The position numbers and the translations under genes were made by a program. From assembly GCA_038373885.1 (NCBI GenBank), contig JAWZYV010002522.1, positions 62,001 to 126,000 of the forward strand: a DNA stretch of 64,000 nucleotides, in the 5' to 3' direction. The number at the start of each line of letters is the position of its first letter. Position 1 is the first letter of the stretch. Positions 46,948-57,410 of the stretch are shown here, piece by piece. This DNA comes from Cheiracanthium punctorium (taxonomy: Eukaryota > Arthropoda > Arachnida > Araneae > Cheiracanthiidae). Below the pieces are notes generated by a model, which saw only the letters and a program-made list of their open reading frames with translations, was not told the DNA's origin and did not search any database.

Positions 46948-47214
46948 GCATAATTTGATTGCTTTAAAAACTGTTTAAACATTGCATTTTACCTCAAAAG
47001 AACATAAATATGTTTGGAATGTTTCATAAGAAGGTTGTGGAGAAAAAAAAAATGCAGAAAAGTAAATAATGTACCAATCATATACTGATAACTGAATGTA
47101 TCGTGTAAGTGCCATATAAACAACAAAAACCTATTTGACTAAATAAAATCTATTGTTTCAGTTTTGCAGTAGAAATATTTTTAAAGTGTACCACAACGGC
47201 AAGCTCATATTCAG

Positions 47215-47515
47215 GAGCCCCACTAGTGGCCGAGCGCACTGAACTGGGAGACGGAAGGTGCCTGGTTCAAAACCAGATCGCATCCGCCGACCTAACCATT
47301 TGTAGTTTTCGGTGGTTTCCTCCGAAACTTAGCGTAGATGCGGGTTAGAACAACTTAGAAAGACCCGCCACGGAGGGCGGGTATTTTCGGCCTTATTTTA
47401 AAAAGCCCGAGCTCGACTACTTTTATTTCGAGCCGGCAAGAGCAATATTATTAAGTCGGAGCTCCCGAGCCTGAAATTTCAGCTAATAGATAAATAGAAG
47501 TCAATTACTTCATTG
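47215..47515 (+). mobile_element. tRNA-derived SINE
   Basis: A-box-like TAGTGGCCGAGCGCACTG and B-box GGTTCAAAACC with proper spacing, then a body (TTTCGGTGGTTTCCTCCGAA, GATGCGGGTTAG) and a tail region. The head resembles a class II (Leu/Ser-like) tRNA. Pol III transcription would be internal-promoter driven if the copy were active. Confidence 0.7.
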
Positions 47516-47523
47516 ATAGAATA

Positions 47524-47688
47524 GGGAGTTTTTGCGCTACGTTTCTTCCCACGGTAACGCTAACGTTAAATGCCACCGGAGAATGCGGCGCATGCGTGCG
47601 AATAAATTCCGAAAGCTGATTGGTCAAAGAACTTCGAATAGCGGATAGCGTTAGCGTTAACGTGGGAAGAAACGTTGGGCAAAAACTC
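47524..47688. mobile_element. MITE with ~40-bp TIRs
   Basis: GAGTTTTTGCGCTACGTTTC then TTCCCACG and TAACGCTAACG at the left are mirrored at the right (GAGTTTTTGCCCAACGTTTC on the reverse strand). TA lies at both outer sides, with a 2-base asymmetry at the left end. Non-coding. Confidence 0.8.
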
Positions 47689-47845
47689 TAGTATCACAAA
47701 TTTTGCCGTTTGTGCAAATTACAGATAAGATAATTAAAGACCGCCCGAGCCCGTCTCATCGCTACTCCCACCCTTCGGCCTAGAACCCACGAGTAGCTAA
47801 ATGACCGTAATCCCACAACATCATTCTCAAGACTAGTTTTCATAG

Positions 47846-48764
47846 TGTTACGAATTTTCGGGGCAACCCGCTGTTCTGGGGCTTAAAATTGTTCAAAATT
47901 CGTATTCTACGCTTCAAATAGATAAATTTCGCTTCTTGTTGCATCAATATCGGTCAACTAGAACCGGAGATACGGAGGTTTCGGTTTCCGTATTCATTAG
48001 TGTGGAGTTTCTAGAAATCTCAAGAAATATTGGTCCTAGGGCTTAGGTAATTTCACTTTTGGGAACTTATTTTTGGCGCCCAAATTTGGCGATATTTCGC
48101 CAAAATGCGCCAAGCCTGGCGACATTTTGGTCATTTTGCGCGATTTTTCCAATGGGGCCTGAAAGTTGGTTTTCCTGCATTAAAAACACATAATAACCTA
48201 ACATTTCTCTTCTATGACGTAATCAAAATTCCCGCTTATGTAGAATCTTCGAGAAATACACTTTTCTCGAAGCTCCTCGTAGCTTTTGCCTCCTCTATAA
48301 ATACCAGCGGGCGCTGCCCCGAGAGTTCAGTGTGGGTAGAGCACCCGTAGTGTGGATCAAGTTCTGAGTGAGTACGCTTGCTTTGCTCTGTGATAGAAGC
48401 AGTGTTTTGGCTTTCTTATCGAAGCAGTTTTTAAAGTGCTGTGTGTAAATTCTTGATTGCTGAGTCTTGAGAGACTGTTAGTGTTATCTCTCGTACATTT
48501 TCACTTAATTTTAGCCTGTGAAAGTGGTTTATTTTGTGTGAGAAATACAGCATTTGTGAGAGCTTCAGATCTAAGCGGACTGTTAAAAAAGCACATTACT
48601 GTTTGATTGCTTGTGATTTTTGTACAGCTGATTGTTCGACGAAGTTCTAGAAGCAATAAATTTCTGTTCCATCCTGACAAGTGGACTTTTTACTAGAACT
48701 TTCTACACCAACTGCACTTTAGAACGACGAACCCCAGAAACAAGCAGAGTATTCTGCAACAACA
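47846..48764 (+). repeat. LTR (solo-like), about 0.92 kb
   Basis: Homologous over its length to the reverse-strand LTR at 62881-63769, though clearly diverged. Begins TGTTACGAATTTTCGG and ends GCAACAACA. A TATA box TATAAATA lies at 48296-48303 and a polyadenylation signal AATAAA at 48655-48660, the expected U3-R order. No primer-binding site or internal domain follows directly and flanks CATAG/GTCTT do not match, so it is either a solo LTR that lost its duplication or a displaced 5' LTR of the Gypsy remnant downstream. Confidence 0.8.
48296..48303 (+). promoter_or_regulatory. LTR TATA box
   Basis: TATAAATA, conserved at the matching place in the reverse-strand LTR (63313-63320). Confidence 0.65.
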
Positions 48765-48971
48765 GTCTTAAAATTATCTCATTTTAACGCCCGCTGATAC
48801 ATGTGAGTGTGTGCTTGTGTGTGTACGCATACACTACCCATTTTCATTATGTCCTTTTTCAAAAATTTTCCCACGCCTCGGCGCGCCGCCGCCGCCGGAC
48901 TTCCGAGGTCGTTACGCCGCCGCCTCGTTTTTCCGTGCGGCGCAGACCTCTAGCTCCGTGGTCCCTTAGTG

Positions 48972-49175
48972 TATTGGTGGTCCGAGATCAGGAAGTCTTG
49001 TTAATAAGTCAAACGTTATGAGATAGTTCCGAAAATAAAATTCGGCCTCTTGGTGATTATGACCATCATTTTTATTTCAGCTCTGGTTTTGCAAACTATA
49101 TTCAAATTTTAGACAACTACATTTGAATATGATACTCACTGTTTTTTCTTGAATGTTTTATCTCTTATAAACTTA
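48972..49175 (+). repeat. diverged duplicate E, copy 2
   Basis: Same-orientation partner of 44930-45135. Confidence 0.5.
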
Positions 49176-49320
49176 AAATTAATACATTTTTCTTGTCGAA
49201 CATTATGTGAATGTAAGTTTATTATCTAGGGACCTCATATAGGAGAGTATCAAGAGCAAAAGAATACATTTTATTCCATACAGATATCATTTTACAAATT
49301 AAAGCTGTCATATAGTTAAG

Positions 49321-49430
49321 TAATCTGGCAACAGCCAGTTTCAAGTTACAATGTTCAGTAATCTGGCACCTGCCAGTTTTGTGTTACAATGTTCAGTAAT
49401 CTGGCGACTGCCAATTTTTCAGTTGCAGAA
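49321..49430 (+). repeat. 38-bp tandem repeat, three units
   Basis: TAATCTGGC starts at 49321, 49359 and 49397. Each unit contains CTGGCA...TGCCAG, so each can form a small hairpin; GTTACAATGTTCAG ends the first two. Confidence 0.88.
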
Positions 49431-49491
49431 ACGACTATCATCTTGATTATGTTTGTTTGTGTGCTTATGGCAACGCTACTGAAGGGCGATC

Positions 49492-49615
49492 TGCCAAGGG
49501 TAAGGGATGCCTTGGTAGGATGACTTTCTAAGGGGTTCTAACGCGTATTCGCGTTACATCTGGAGTAAATCTACCAAAACTCCAGACCGTTAGATCGATA
49601 GCCGCGCGATGGGAC
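49492..49615 (+). repeat. dispersed structured repeat F, copy 2
   Basis: GCCAAGGGTAAGGGATGCCTTGG then ACGCGTATTCGCGTTACATC and AACTCCAGACCG follow the order of copy 1 at 27059. It ends in a CGCGCGATGGGACCGCCGCGCGG-like GC-rich palindrome. It lies just upstream of the Gypsy zinc-knuckle remnant and might be part of that element. Confidence 0.55.
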
Positions 49616-49664
49616 CGCCGCGCGGCAGCCACGAGATGAGTATAGGAATTGCACTGCTTTTAAT

Positions 49665-50625
49665 GTAAACTGCAGAGTTTGCGGGGAGAGAGGTCATTAC
49701 CCCCGGCAACGTAAACTTAAACGTAAGAATATTGACCTTTCTCAAAGTAAAAATGTTCATGAGTAAGTGAAAATAATAGTGAACATGATGATTTGTTTGG
49801 GCGTGATACTGATGCTTTGCATATTGGTGAGTTATTGGTAAATAGCAACAAATGTAAGCAGTTTGAGTATAACATTGATACATTGAATATTGATGAATTA
49901 TCAAATTTGTGCGAAATAGAATCTTGTAAAGATTCTTGCTATACAGAAGTGAAATTTGATGATGGACCTAGTGTTAAATTTAAAATTGGTACTGAAGCGG
50001 AGGGAAATGTTGTAACTAAATCGGTAATGAAGCAGTTGCCAATGTCACTTAAAAGTTCTATTGTTAAGCTTTTGAAGGCATTTAATAATGTATATGCTCC
50101 AGTGCTTGGTGAAGTGCAAGGAAATGTATAATACAAAATAAACCGGTGCAACTGAAACTCATGGTGGTTGACGGTAACTTTAATTGTATTTTGGGATGTA
50201 GAACCATTGAAAATCTTGGTTTAGTTAAACGAAACCTTGATTGTTTGCAATTAAATGAAGTAGAGGTTAGTGTTCCGGAGAAAAAAATTATGAAGGTATT
50301 GGTTGTATAAAAAATTTTGAGTACGACATTGAAATTGTGGAGGGGGCAGTTTTTAAAATTCATTCGCCACATAAAATTCCCCATGCTTTGCGTGAGACTG
50401 TTAATACATAAATTGATTTGATGGTTAAGTTGAAAATTTTTAAAACTAGTTGCACACCCTATCACTGCAGTGAATCCTCTGGTTATCGTTGAGAAGGGTG
50501 ACAGAGTACGTATTTACATGGATCTTTCAGACATTAATAAAATGATTAAGCGAAAACATTTCCCTCTTAAAACGGTCGAGGATATTGCTGCACGTATTAG
50601 AACAGCTAAGTATTTTACACTCTTA
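49665..50625 (+). pseudogene. Ty3/Gypsy gag-pol remnant, first part
   Basis: A zinc knuckle (49671-49712) reads CRVCGERGHYPRQR, with Arg at the last Cys position. A 112-codon open frame (49793-50131) covers the retropepsin: CYTEVKFDDGPSVKFKIGTE, where the catalytic Asp-Thr-Gly is replaced by Gly-Thr-Glu (49988-49996). Downstream, disrupted, are LMVVDGNFNCILGCRTIE and reverse-transcriptase motifs NPLVIVEKGDRVRIYMDLSD, FPLKTVEDIAARI and AKYFTLL, which stop at 50625 where another element is inserted. Coding resumes at 54037. No functional product is possible. Confidence 0.9.
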
Positions 50626-50637
50626 CCCTAGTAGCAA

Positions 50638-50705
50638 CCCAGCAAACACACACAGGTTCTCTGAACGTCTATTAACGTTCAGAGAACCTGTGTGTGTTTG
50701 CTGGG
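50638..50705. mobile_element. 68-bp perfect foldback inside a TIR
   Basis: Two 31-base arms, fully complementary, around the loop CTATTA; outer end CCCAGCAAACACACACAGG, inner end CTCTGAACGT. It sits directly after the 12-base left TIR of the host element. CCCAGCAAAC ends with GAACGT-type interiors occur in small DNA elements of other invertebrates, but this attribution is from memory of style only. Confidence 0.92.
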
Positions 50706-51169
50706 AATGACTGCTCGTTTTTTGCATGGGCGTTCATCCACTCATCGTTAACTCACCGACTTATCGAATTAAGACATCGGTAAGAACAATTTTGATTTTC
50801 TGCAATAGACGAATTTTTATTCATGCATAGAGGTGATCTAGACGAGCAATTTCACCGATGGGAAACCGTCAAACAATTTTTTATCCGAAACTGCAGCTCT
50901 ATAGTCATCGGGCCTTGCAGGTGACCCACAGGTTTACATTTTACCTAAATTCCTATAAATATTTGCGTAATTTCGGCGTGCCTTTGCATAATCTAAGGGA
51001 AACGTTCAACAATTCTTGAATTAATCGCATAATTTACTTCAAATTTCTTATATTGGGGTTGGGACGAGGCAAGGGGGTGGTATCCCCCCCTCTTACCCCC
51101 TGCCACAAAATTTAAATTTGAAAAGAAATATTTACAAAAAAATTAAAAAAATGTAAGTGTTTCCCTCTA

Positions 51170-51457
51170 TTCTAAAAAAAAAGTAAAGGCCGCTGTCACC
51201 GCTAGCGCTGTCAATAGCTTGTGGACCTATCTCCTCCTAAACCGTGGGGATTTGAGTTTCGACTAAGGTGCCCACAGATTCGAAAAATTCCGAGGAACCT
51301 GCTAAGCTGACTTAAATTTCGAAAATCGAATTATTTTAGAAGATATTAATAAAAAACTGAAAAAATAAACAGAATGCTTGCCAGATTTGGCATAAAATCA
51401 TTCATTCCTTTGCAACAAAGCGTTTCCAAGTATCTATAGAATCGCGTGAAATTTACA
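51170..51457 (+). repeat. ~285-bp direct repeat, unit 1
   Basis: Same-strand copy of 51886-52168. Identical words include CCCACAGATTCGAAAAATTC and CATTCATTCCTTTGCAACAA. The very high similarity suggests a recent duplication. Confidence 0.88.
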
Positions 51458-51880
51458 AAGTTAACACAAAAAGCCTAATAACTTCTTCACCGTTTGCACG
51501 ATCCGCTTGAAAATTTTCATGATCATGTATAAAAATATAGAAAACAATCTGCGCTTCTTTAAAAATCTGAAAATCTACCCGTTCCCTCCTTTTTAAGCGA
51601 TTTTTCGCTATTTTCAGCAGCATTTTATTTCCGAGAGTCAAAAAAGTAAATCATTTGCGTGACAAAATTACCCTTTTCAAGTGAATATGACGTCATACAA
51701 TTGGGATTCAAATTCGTTTAAAAAAGATTTTCCAGATTACACAGTTTATTATCATTTTTTTCTTTTTTCACAAATAAATCGTTTGCATGGACATGAGAAT
51801 AGCTGTGTACACAAAACGAAATCTTTCGATTGCGAAAAGACTCCGCGAGTTTACAGAACAGCATGAAATTTAATTTGGGT
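51458..51880 (+). repeat. dispersed ~430-bp repeat, copy B
   Basis: Partner of 1638-2085, lying exactly between the two direct-repeat units. No recognised coding content. Confidence 0.75.
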
Positions 51881-51885
51881 ATCTC

Positions 51886-52168
51886 TCTATTCTAAAATAA
51901 GTAAAGGCCGCTGGCGCTGTCAAAGCTTGTTCACCTAACTCCTCCTAAACCGTAGGGATTTGAGTTTCGACTAAGGTGCCCACAGATTCGAAAAATTCCG
52001 AGGAACCTGCTAAGCTGATTTAAATTTCGAAAATCGAATTATTTTAGAAGACATTAATAAAAAACTGAAAAAATAAACCGAATGGTTGCCAGATTTGGCA
52101 TAAAATCATTCATTCCTTTGCAACAAAGCGTTTCCAAGTATCTAGAATCGCGTGAAATTTACAAACAT
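51886..52168 (+). repeat. ~285-bp direct repeat, unit 2
   Basis: Second unit, with short deletions relative to unit 1. A reverse-complement, diverged relative of the same text occurs at 60330-60460. Confidence 0.88.
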
Positions 52169-52594
52169 GAGTTAGAATTACGCCCATTTTACGCCAAAAT
52201 AAAAACTATATGAAATAAGTAACTCAAAAATGTGTTACACAAAGTTGACAATTTTCAAATAGTATGTTCGCTTAGACAACAGGAGTTTAGAATTAGCGAT
52301 TATTCGTTTTTCCAAAACAGAATAACTAATATCTTGAAAATGAAAAATAATTAAAATGCAGATTATTTTAAAGCCGGTTCTCGTCCAGCTGAATTATTTG
52401 CTACCAGTAGAAATATTTGGCGGCCTTAACTATGCCATTATAGCAGTTACAGTACACTTTGGATATTTGCTAGCGCGAAGAGATGGTATAATTCGTGGTG
52501 TTAAGTACGCCCATCTGCAAACGATTATGTAAATGAAACTATGGATAACGGTTTTCCGGTAACCTTAAATGAACAGTAAATATAGGTTGTGAGC

Positions 52595-52732
52595 ATGTGT
52601 AAATCGCCAAATAATGAAAAGTCGCCATTGGTGGCAAGCTATCCTATCTGTTCCGTAGCTTTTATTAACTTTACGTGTACGCAAGTCGCCAAATAATGAA
52701 AAATCGCCCTGGGTGGCAAATTCGCAAGGTGT
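52595..52732 (+). repeat. imperfect tandem pair
   Basis: TCGCCAAATAATGAAAAGTC and TCGCCAAATAATGAAAAATC, each followed by GCC...GGTGGCAA, spaced about 85 bases apart. Confidence 0.75.
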
Positions 52733-52744
52733 CCAATAGGTTTT

Positions 52745-52980
52745 ACATTATTAAAAATACAGCTGAAACAGATGTTCTGATTTTATTATGCTTTAGATTC
52801 TAATTAATATAACTTTTGAATGGAAATACTCAATATCATTGTGTTTCTGAGGAGTGCAAATAATTTTTCCAGCGATTATAAGCGGAGTCCGCACTCCAGG
52901 TGGAGTATAGCTCAGGACCCGTTCAACACGGATTCCCATAACAAAATATATCTTCCGTGTTATGAGGGGGAGGGGATCTA
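52745..52980 (-). mobile_element. partial pogo/Tigger-like MITE
   Basis: Related to the right half of 58013-58327: CAGTCCGCACTCCAGG-type text (GAGTCCGCACTCCAGGTGGA here), CAACACGGA and a terminal GGGATCTACTG. The left end is not recognisable. Confidence 0.6.
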
Positions 52981-53609
52981 CTGAAGTGTGAAGTTTAAAT
53001 TTTTATATACCAATGAACATGCAAGAACCAAGCAATGTATAGCTCAGTAACATTCTATCTGATCCAATCTTCGGGTTTTGTCTGTTGAAATTATGTCTTT
53101 TTTACGAATAAGCCTTATTAGGGGCCTAATGCCTCATACGAAAAGCGAGCGTAGCGAGTCTGGGGGCCTTGGCCCCTAGTATTATATAAAATCGTTTGTA
53201 ATGTTTAAATAATTTTAAAAAATGTGTTTAAAAAAATAAAAAGAAAAGAAAATCTACTTGAGCGTCAGCTGCATTATAAGAATAACGGAAACTTCATTAA
53301 AATGAACAACTCTTTTGAAACCTCCTTAATGTAAACAGCAAGAAGAGAAATCAGTTAATTTTTAAAAGTTATCCAAGAAATATGAAAGTTAAAATCACAC
53401 TAAAATTCCTATACAATTTGCAATATTGTTTCTTAATTGTTAATTTTGAATGTTGTTGCTACTTACATACATTGGTAAAAAGTGAAATTAATTTTTTACC
53501 AATCGAATAATTTGACTATTATTAATAATAGCTGAACAGCACTTTGCAAAATTTCACCCAAATTCCCAATCTGAGACTAAAATAATCAGTACTTCAATCT
53601 TTGGCACTT

Positions 53610-53700
53610 GCATGATAAGACTGGATGGCCTTGTGGTAGATCGCTCGTCTGAGACTCCGTACGCTCAGGATTCGGGCCCGGTGGAGGAAGAATTTTTTTC
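53610..53700 (+). mobile_element. tRNA-derived SINE head
   Basis: A box TGGCCTTGTGGTAGATCG and B box GGATTCGGGCCCGG with about 30 bases between; followed by A/T runs. The acceptor stem is incomplete. Confidence 0.5.
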
Positions 53701-54036
53701 CTTTTTTTTTCAGAAATACGGAAAGTTAGCATCCAAAAAACGAAAACATAATAAACATAACGGACATTTTTTGAAAATCTTGCTGCCAGTCCTTTATTTT
53801 TTATTAACAAATATATTTTAAACAGTTTATTGGTTTCATATCGGTTTCTTTTCGTTCTTTCATCGGAGTCATCGGGAAACGATGATCGGCTTTATGGCCC
53901 CTCGAGCGGACATTTTGTACCAGTTGCCGATGAAATTTCCCCTTTTTTGGATGAAAAGCCGTGATCGGCCATTGCTCCTTCTCCTCGGATTAAACTCACC
54001 CGCCTCTCATCGACCGATGGGTTATTGCTACTAGAG

Positions 54037-55485
54037 TAGATGCTAAAAAAGGATTTTGGCAACTTCGTGTTTCAGAGAGATCATCTGATTATTTGACCAT
54101 CAATACCCCGTGGGGTCGTTATTCCTTCATGCAGGTGCCATTCGTATTGGCTTCAACTCCTGAGATATTTCAGCAATTTATGGAAACTATTTTATCAGGG
54201 TTTAAAGTGTTGAATCTCTATGGATGACATTTTAATTATGGGCTGATACTCAGGAGGATTTTAGTAGACTAACAGAGAAAGTTATTCAGCGACTGTCGGA
54301 GCATGACGTAGGATTAAATAGAGATAAGTGCGAGTTTCATAAAACCAAAATTAAGCTTTTAGGTCATATATTTACATCTAGCGGAATTGAAATAGATCTT
54401 TCAAAAGTGCAGGCCATAAAAAAATTAAACTCCAACTTGTGTAGCTTAATTACAGTGATTTTTGGGTATGGTTCAGTATGTTTCTAAATTTATTTCAAAT
54501 TATTCTACAATTTCAGAGTCTTTACGGAGACTACTTCACAAAAACGTAATATTTGAATGGTCTACTGATCAGGAGAGTCTTTAAAGAAATTGCTGAAACA
54601 GGCTCTTGAAAATACCCCAAAATTGGCTTATTATGATGTTAAAAAAAATTAGTTTGGGTGGATGCAAGTTCATTGTTCATACGGTGTTGGAGCGGTACTT
54701 TTGCAAGAAAATAGACCGGTTGTTTTTACGACTAAAGCTTTAACACATTTATAGAATGTCTATCATTATAGAGACTGATCATAAGCCATTGGAAGCTATA
54801 GCTAAAAAACCACTCCAATCGACACCACCTCGCGTACAACGTTTCTTATTTGTATTTGATGTTCTCCAGTATTCAGTGGAAATAGTTTAAAGAGTGGCAG
54901 TGATATGACCATACCTGATGCCCTGAGTCGTGATTGCATAGCAGATTCAGTGGTGACAAGTAATGAGGAGGAGGAAATTTTTGAAGTTGCCTCTTCCAAT
55001 GTCAACATTTCCAGAACTGTCAGCTGCAGTGAATAATAATGAGGAATTACAACAGCTAAAGTGTCTGATTCTTAATGGATGGTCTGATACTATTCAGGAA
55101 GTTCCGGAGCATCTTCGAAAGTACTGGACGTGTCGTGAAGAGCTCTCTGCATATGAAGACTTACTGTTCAAATCGGAGGGTTTGACAGAATCTAAAAGTC
55201 TGAAAGAGAGATAATTGAAATTAATTAATCAGGGTCATCTTGGAAATAACCTTTCGTTACAGCGTGCTCGTGAAATTTTATTTCGCCAGGGTATGTCAAG
55301 GGATGTCGAAAGTTATGTGCAACAGTGTCCAGTGTGTCAACAAACTTTTCGTTCTCCCTGTAAAGAGCCTTTAATCATGAAGCCTGTTCCTCGTTTCCAG
55401 TGGCAAAGAGTTGCTTCAGATTTCTTTCAATTTGTATTATCTCATTGCAGATAGTTATTCTGGATCTTTTGATTTAGCGAAGGCA
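54037..55485 (+). pseudogene. Ty3/Gypsy pol remnant, second part
   Basis: Continues the 50625 frame with DAKKGFWQLRVSERSSDYLT and PWGRYSFMQVPF; the catalytic box reads SMDDIL (Ser for the usual Tyr). Then KCEFHKTKIKLLGHIF and QYVSKFISNYSTISESLRRL, all broken by shifts. An RNase H trace DHKPLEAIAKKPLQS lies near 54778, with SGSDMTIPDALSRDC near 54892. The integrase zinc region (55215-55350) reads NQGHLGNN...CPVCQQ with Asn at the first His position. It ends at SDFFQF and a stop-interrupted DSYSGSFDLAK near 55480, where unrelated DNA begins. Dead, 3'-truncated copy. Confidence 0.9.
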
Positions 55486-55529
55486 GGCATTGTAATATCC
55501 ATATGTGAAAAAATCCATGTTTACTCTAT

Positions 55530-55900
55530 TAGCCGTCTTCATTGAAAAGACGCAATGGAGAAGAGACTTCCCTGCTGTGACTAGTGCTGCTTTCAAGCTC
55601 ACGTCTTGCTCCCTTGGGGCCCAGCTTTACGTAATCACTAGGTACCAGGGGAGCTTTCAAGGAACACATGTTTAACCTGTTCGCTTTTATCAAAGATAAG
55701 ACGCCGCGGAGACTTCCCTTCTTCCGCTGACCCGACCATTAGTGTTGCTTCCTAGCCCAGGTCAATGAATGTTTCACTTTGTGACCAGAGGAATATTCAA
55801 GGAAAGACCCGTGCTGGGATGCTGGACATAGAAAGAGTCTTTTCTGTTGCGTTTTTTCAATGATGAGAGCGAACAGGTTAAACATGGGTTCAAGGTTGAT
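55530..55900. repeat. unknown repeat with direct and inverted copies
   Basis: Two diverged same-strand units (about 55535-55670 and 55690-55830; TTGAAAAGACGCAATGGAGA against TCAAAGATAAGACGCCGCGG; AGCTTTCAAGGAACACATG against ATATTCAAGGAAAGACCCG). GTTTAACCTGTTCGCTTTTA (55673) recurs inverted as GAGCGAACAGGTTAAAC (55867). No family recognised. Confidence 0.5.
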
Positions 55901-57320
55901 AATGAACAAGGAAAAAAAGGAATGACCCAAGTCTGACAAAATGCTTCGTCATATATACTTATCGCCTCTCTTTTGAAAGTTGTCTGAATCCGGCATCGGG
56001 CCATGGAAAGTTTTCATCTGCATTAGAAAAATAGTCAATACGGTAGGGGGCAGGATGCTCAAAGATGAATTTTACTAGCCAGAAAGGTAAGCATTCTCTG
56101 TAAATTGATAGCGTGACTGAGAAGAGAAAGTTCTGAGGTCTCTCTCGACTGAATCTGTGTGGACCGTGAACATTTAAAGCATCTGATGGACGTCTAATTT
56201 ATCGTGGCTTTAAGACCTTACCCCATTGACTTTTCGAAAAATCCGGTGGGTCAGTTTGATTTTTGGAGTTTTTTCCTTTCTAAGACACGGAAGGAACGTT
56301 TTTATTGGGCTTTAACGGTTTTTTACGAGAGGGGATATTTTCCCTGCTGCAAATATATGTTTATAATGAGAATTTCCAGACGGTCACGTTTAATTTTCAA
56401 GCATGGGAAGGGAATCTTCTGCTTTTTATAGCTGTTTGGTAAGTGTTTTTCTACCTTTAATACACTACATGTTCAAACGATACCTCTGAGAGTGCTGATC
56501 CATGTGCTAGGACTCTCATCTAGAAATGCTTCAAAGTTAGGAGATGTAAAGTCTGAATGCCTGTTTGGTGCCCTGTAAGGAAATTACAACATCACCGGCC
56601 TTCGTAGAGGTCAAGCCTACCATATGCCGTTGTCCCACCCAGTTCAAAAAGAAAACATAATTTTCTCCTACTCTGTGCAAGACAGCCAGTTTAGCTGTAT
56701 TGTGCAGAGAAATTAAAAATTTCTAAATCAACACCAATACCCCCTCCTACTTTCTCCCACAATGCACTTTATTCATATTGATGCAGTTAAAAGTGTTAAA
56801 TACATTGCTATGAAATTTAATGAACTATTTTCTGCACAAAAATTCTAAGCTATTATATAACCGCATAATAAGTATGTACTGAACTGTAAAATATATTTTT
56901 ATTACAGGTGTAACTACCTATATAACTCTAAAATCTATAACTGGGTGAATTTTACAATTATACATACACAATACTGATAAATACTATTTTAAAAAATAGT
57001 TTTATTACTATTATAGAATATACTACTTATTAATAATGTCTGAAAATGTCTTATGGAATCTATATATCATTGTACGGGCAAGTGATACTAAGTGCGTAAT
57101 AAGTAGAAGAAAAAAGGAAAGAGATTTAAAATTAGTAAGCATGTTTGTACTTTAATTTTGTAGAAAAAATAACGGAAATTGTTTTCATTTTTATATTAAT
57201 TATCTCGAAGTATTTTCATAATGTCATGTAATAAAGAATATACTTATTTAATCAGTTGTACATTCGGTAGATATCTGTTTTAAATACTTAAAATGTCGAT
57301 TACTCCAGTCGAATTTTAAT
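55901..57320. other. non-coding stretch
   Basis: A 75-codon frame at 56204-56431 is not supported by any domain. Nothing else is recognised. Confidence 0.45.
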
Positions 57321-57327
57321 ATTTTAC

Positions 57328-57410
57328 TAGCTGCTTGCCCGTTCTCCGCACGGTGGGAAACGCATATTTTCCTTACACATATATAATTCGAATTAAACCC
57401 AGTAATGAGG
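57328..57410. repeat. possible LINE/SINE boundary motif
   Basis: TACTAGCTGCTTGCCCGTTC then TCCGCACGGTGGGAAACGC is a phrase typical of dispersed arthropod retroposon boundaries. No body could be delimited. Confidence 0.3.

Larger units (their letters stand above)
46368..48952. mobile_element. composite with GC-rich inverted ends
   Basis: TAGAGGTCTACGCCGCC (46368) is mirrored by GCGGCGCAGACCTCTA (48937-48952), and both flanking patches are unusually CpG-rich (46368-46450; 48880-48952). The left patch also holds a hairpin CGATTGTAC...GTACAATCG. Inside lie a hAT MITE, a SINE, another MITE and an LTR, so the original element, if real, is heavily interrupted. Alternatively these are two separate inverted copies of a GC-rich repeat. 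Confidence 0.45.
50626..54036. mobile_element. 3.4-kb DNA element of unknown family inside Gypsy RT
   Basis: 3411 bp. TIRs CCCTAGTAGCAA (50626-50637) and inverted CTCTAGTAGCAA (54025-54036). TA at 50624-50625 and 54037-54038; deleting the element and one TA makes the Gypsy codons run on in frame (Leu-Leu then Asp-Ala-Lys-Lys). The motif CATCGG/CCGATG recurs near both ends. No long frame or transposase is present. The CCCTAG start recalls piggyBac, but the duplication is TA, not TTAA, so the superfamily is open. Confidence 0.75.

Noticed and set aside
48105..48350. An 81-codon frame ending near a TATA box.
   Set aside because: It lies inside an LTR whose other copy does not keep the frame.
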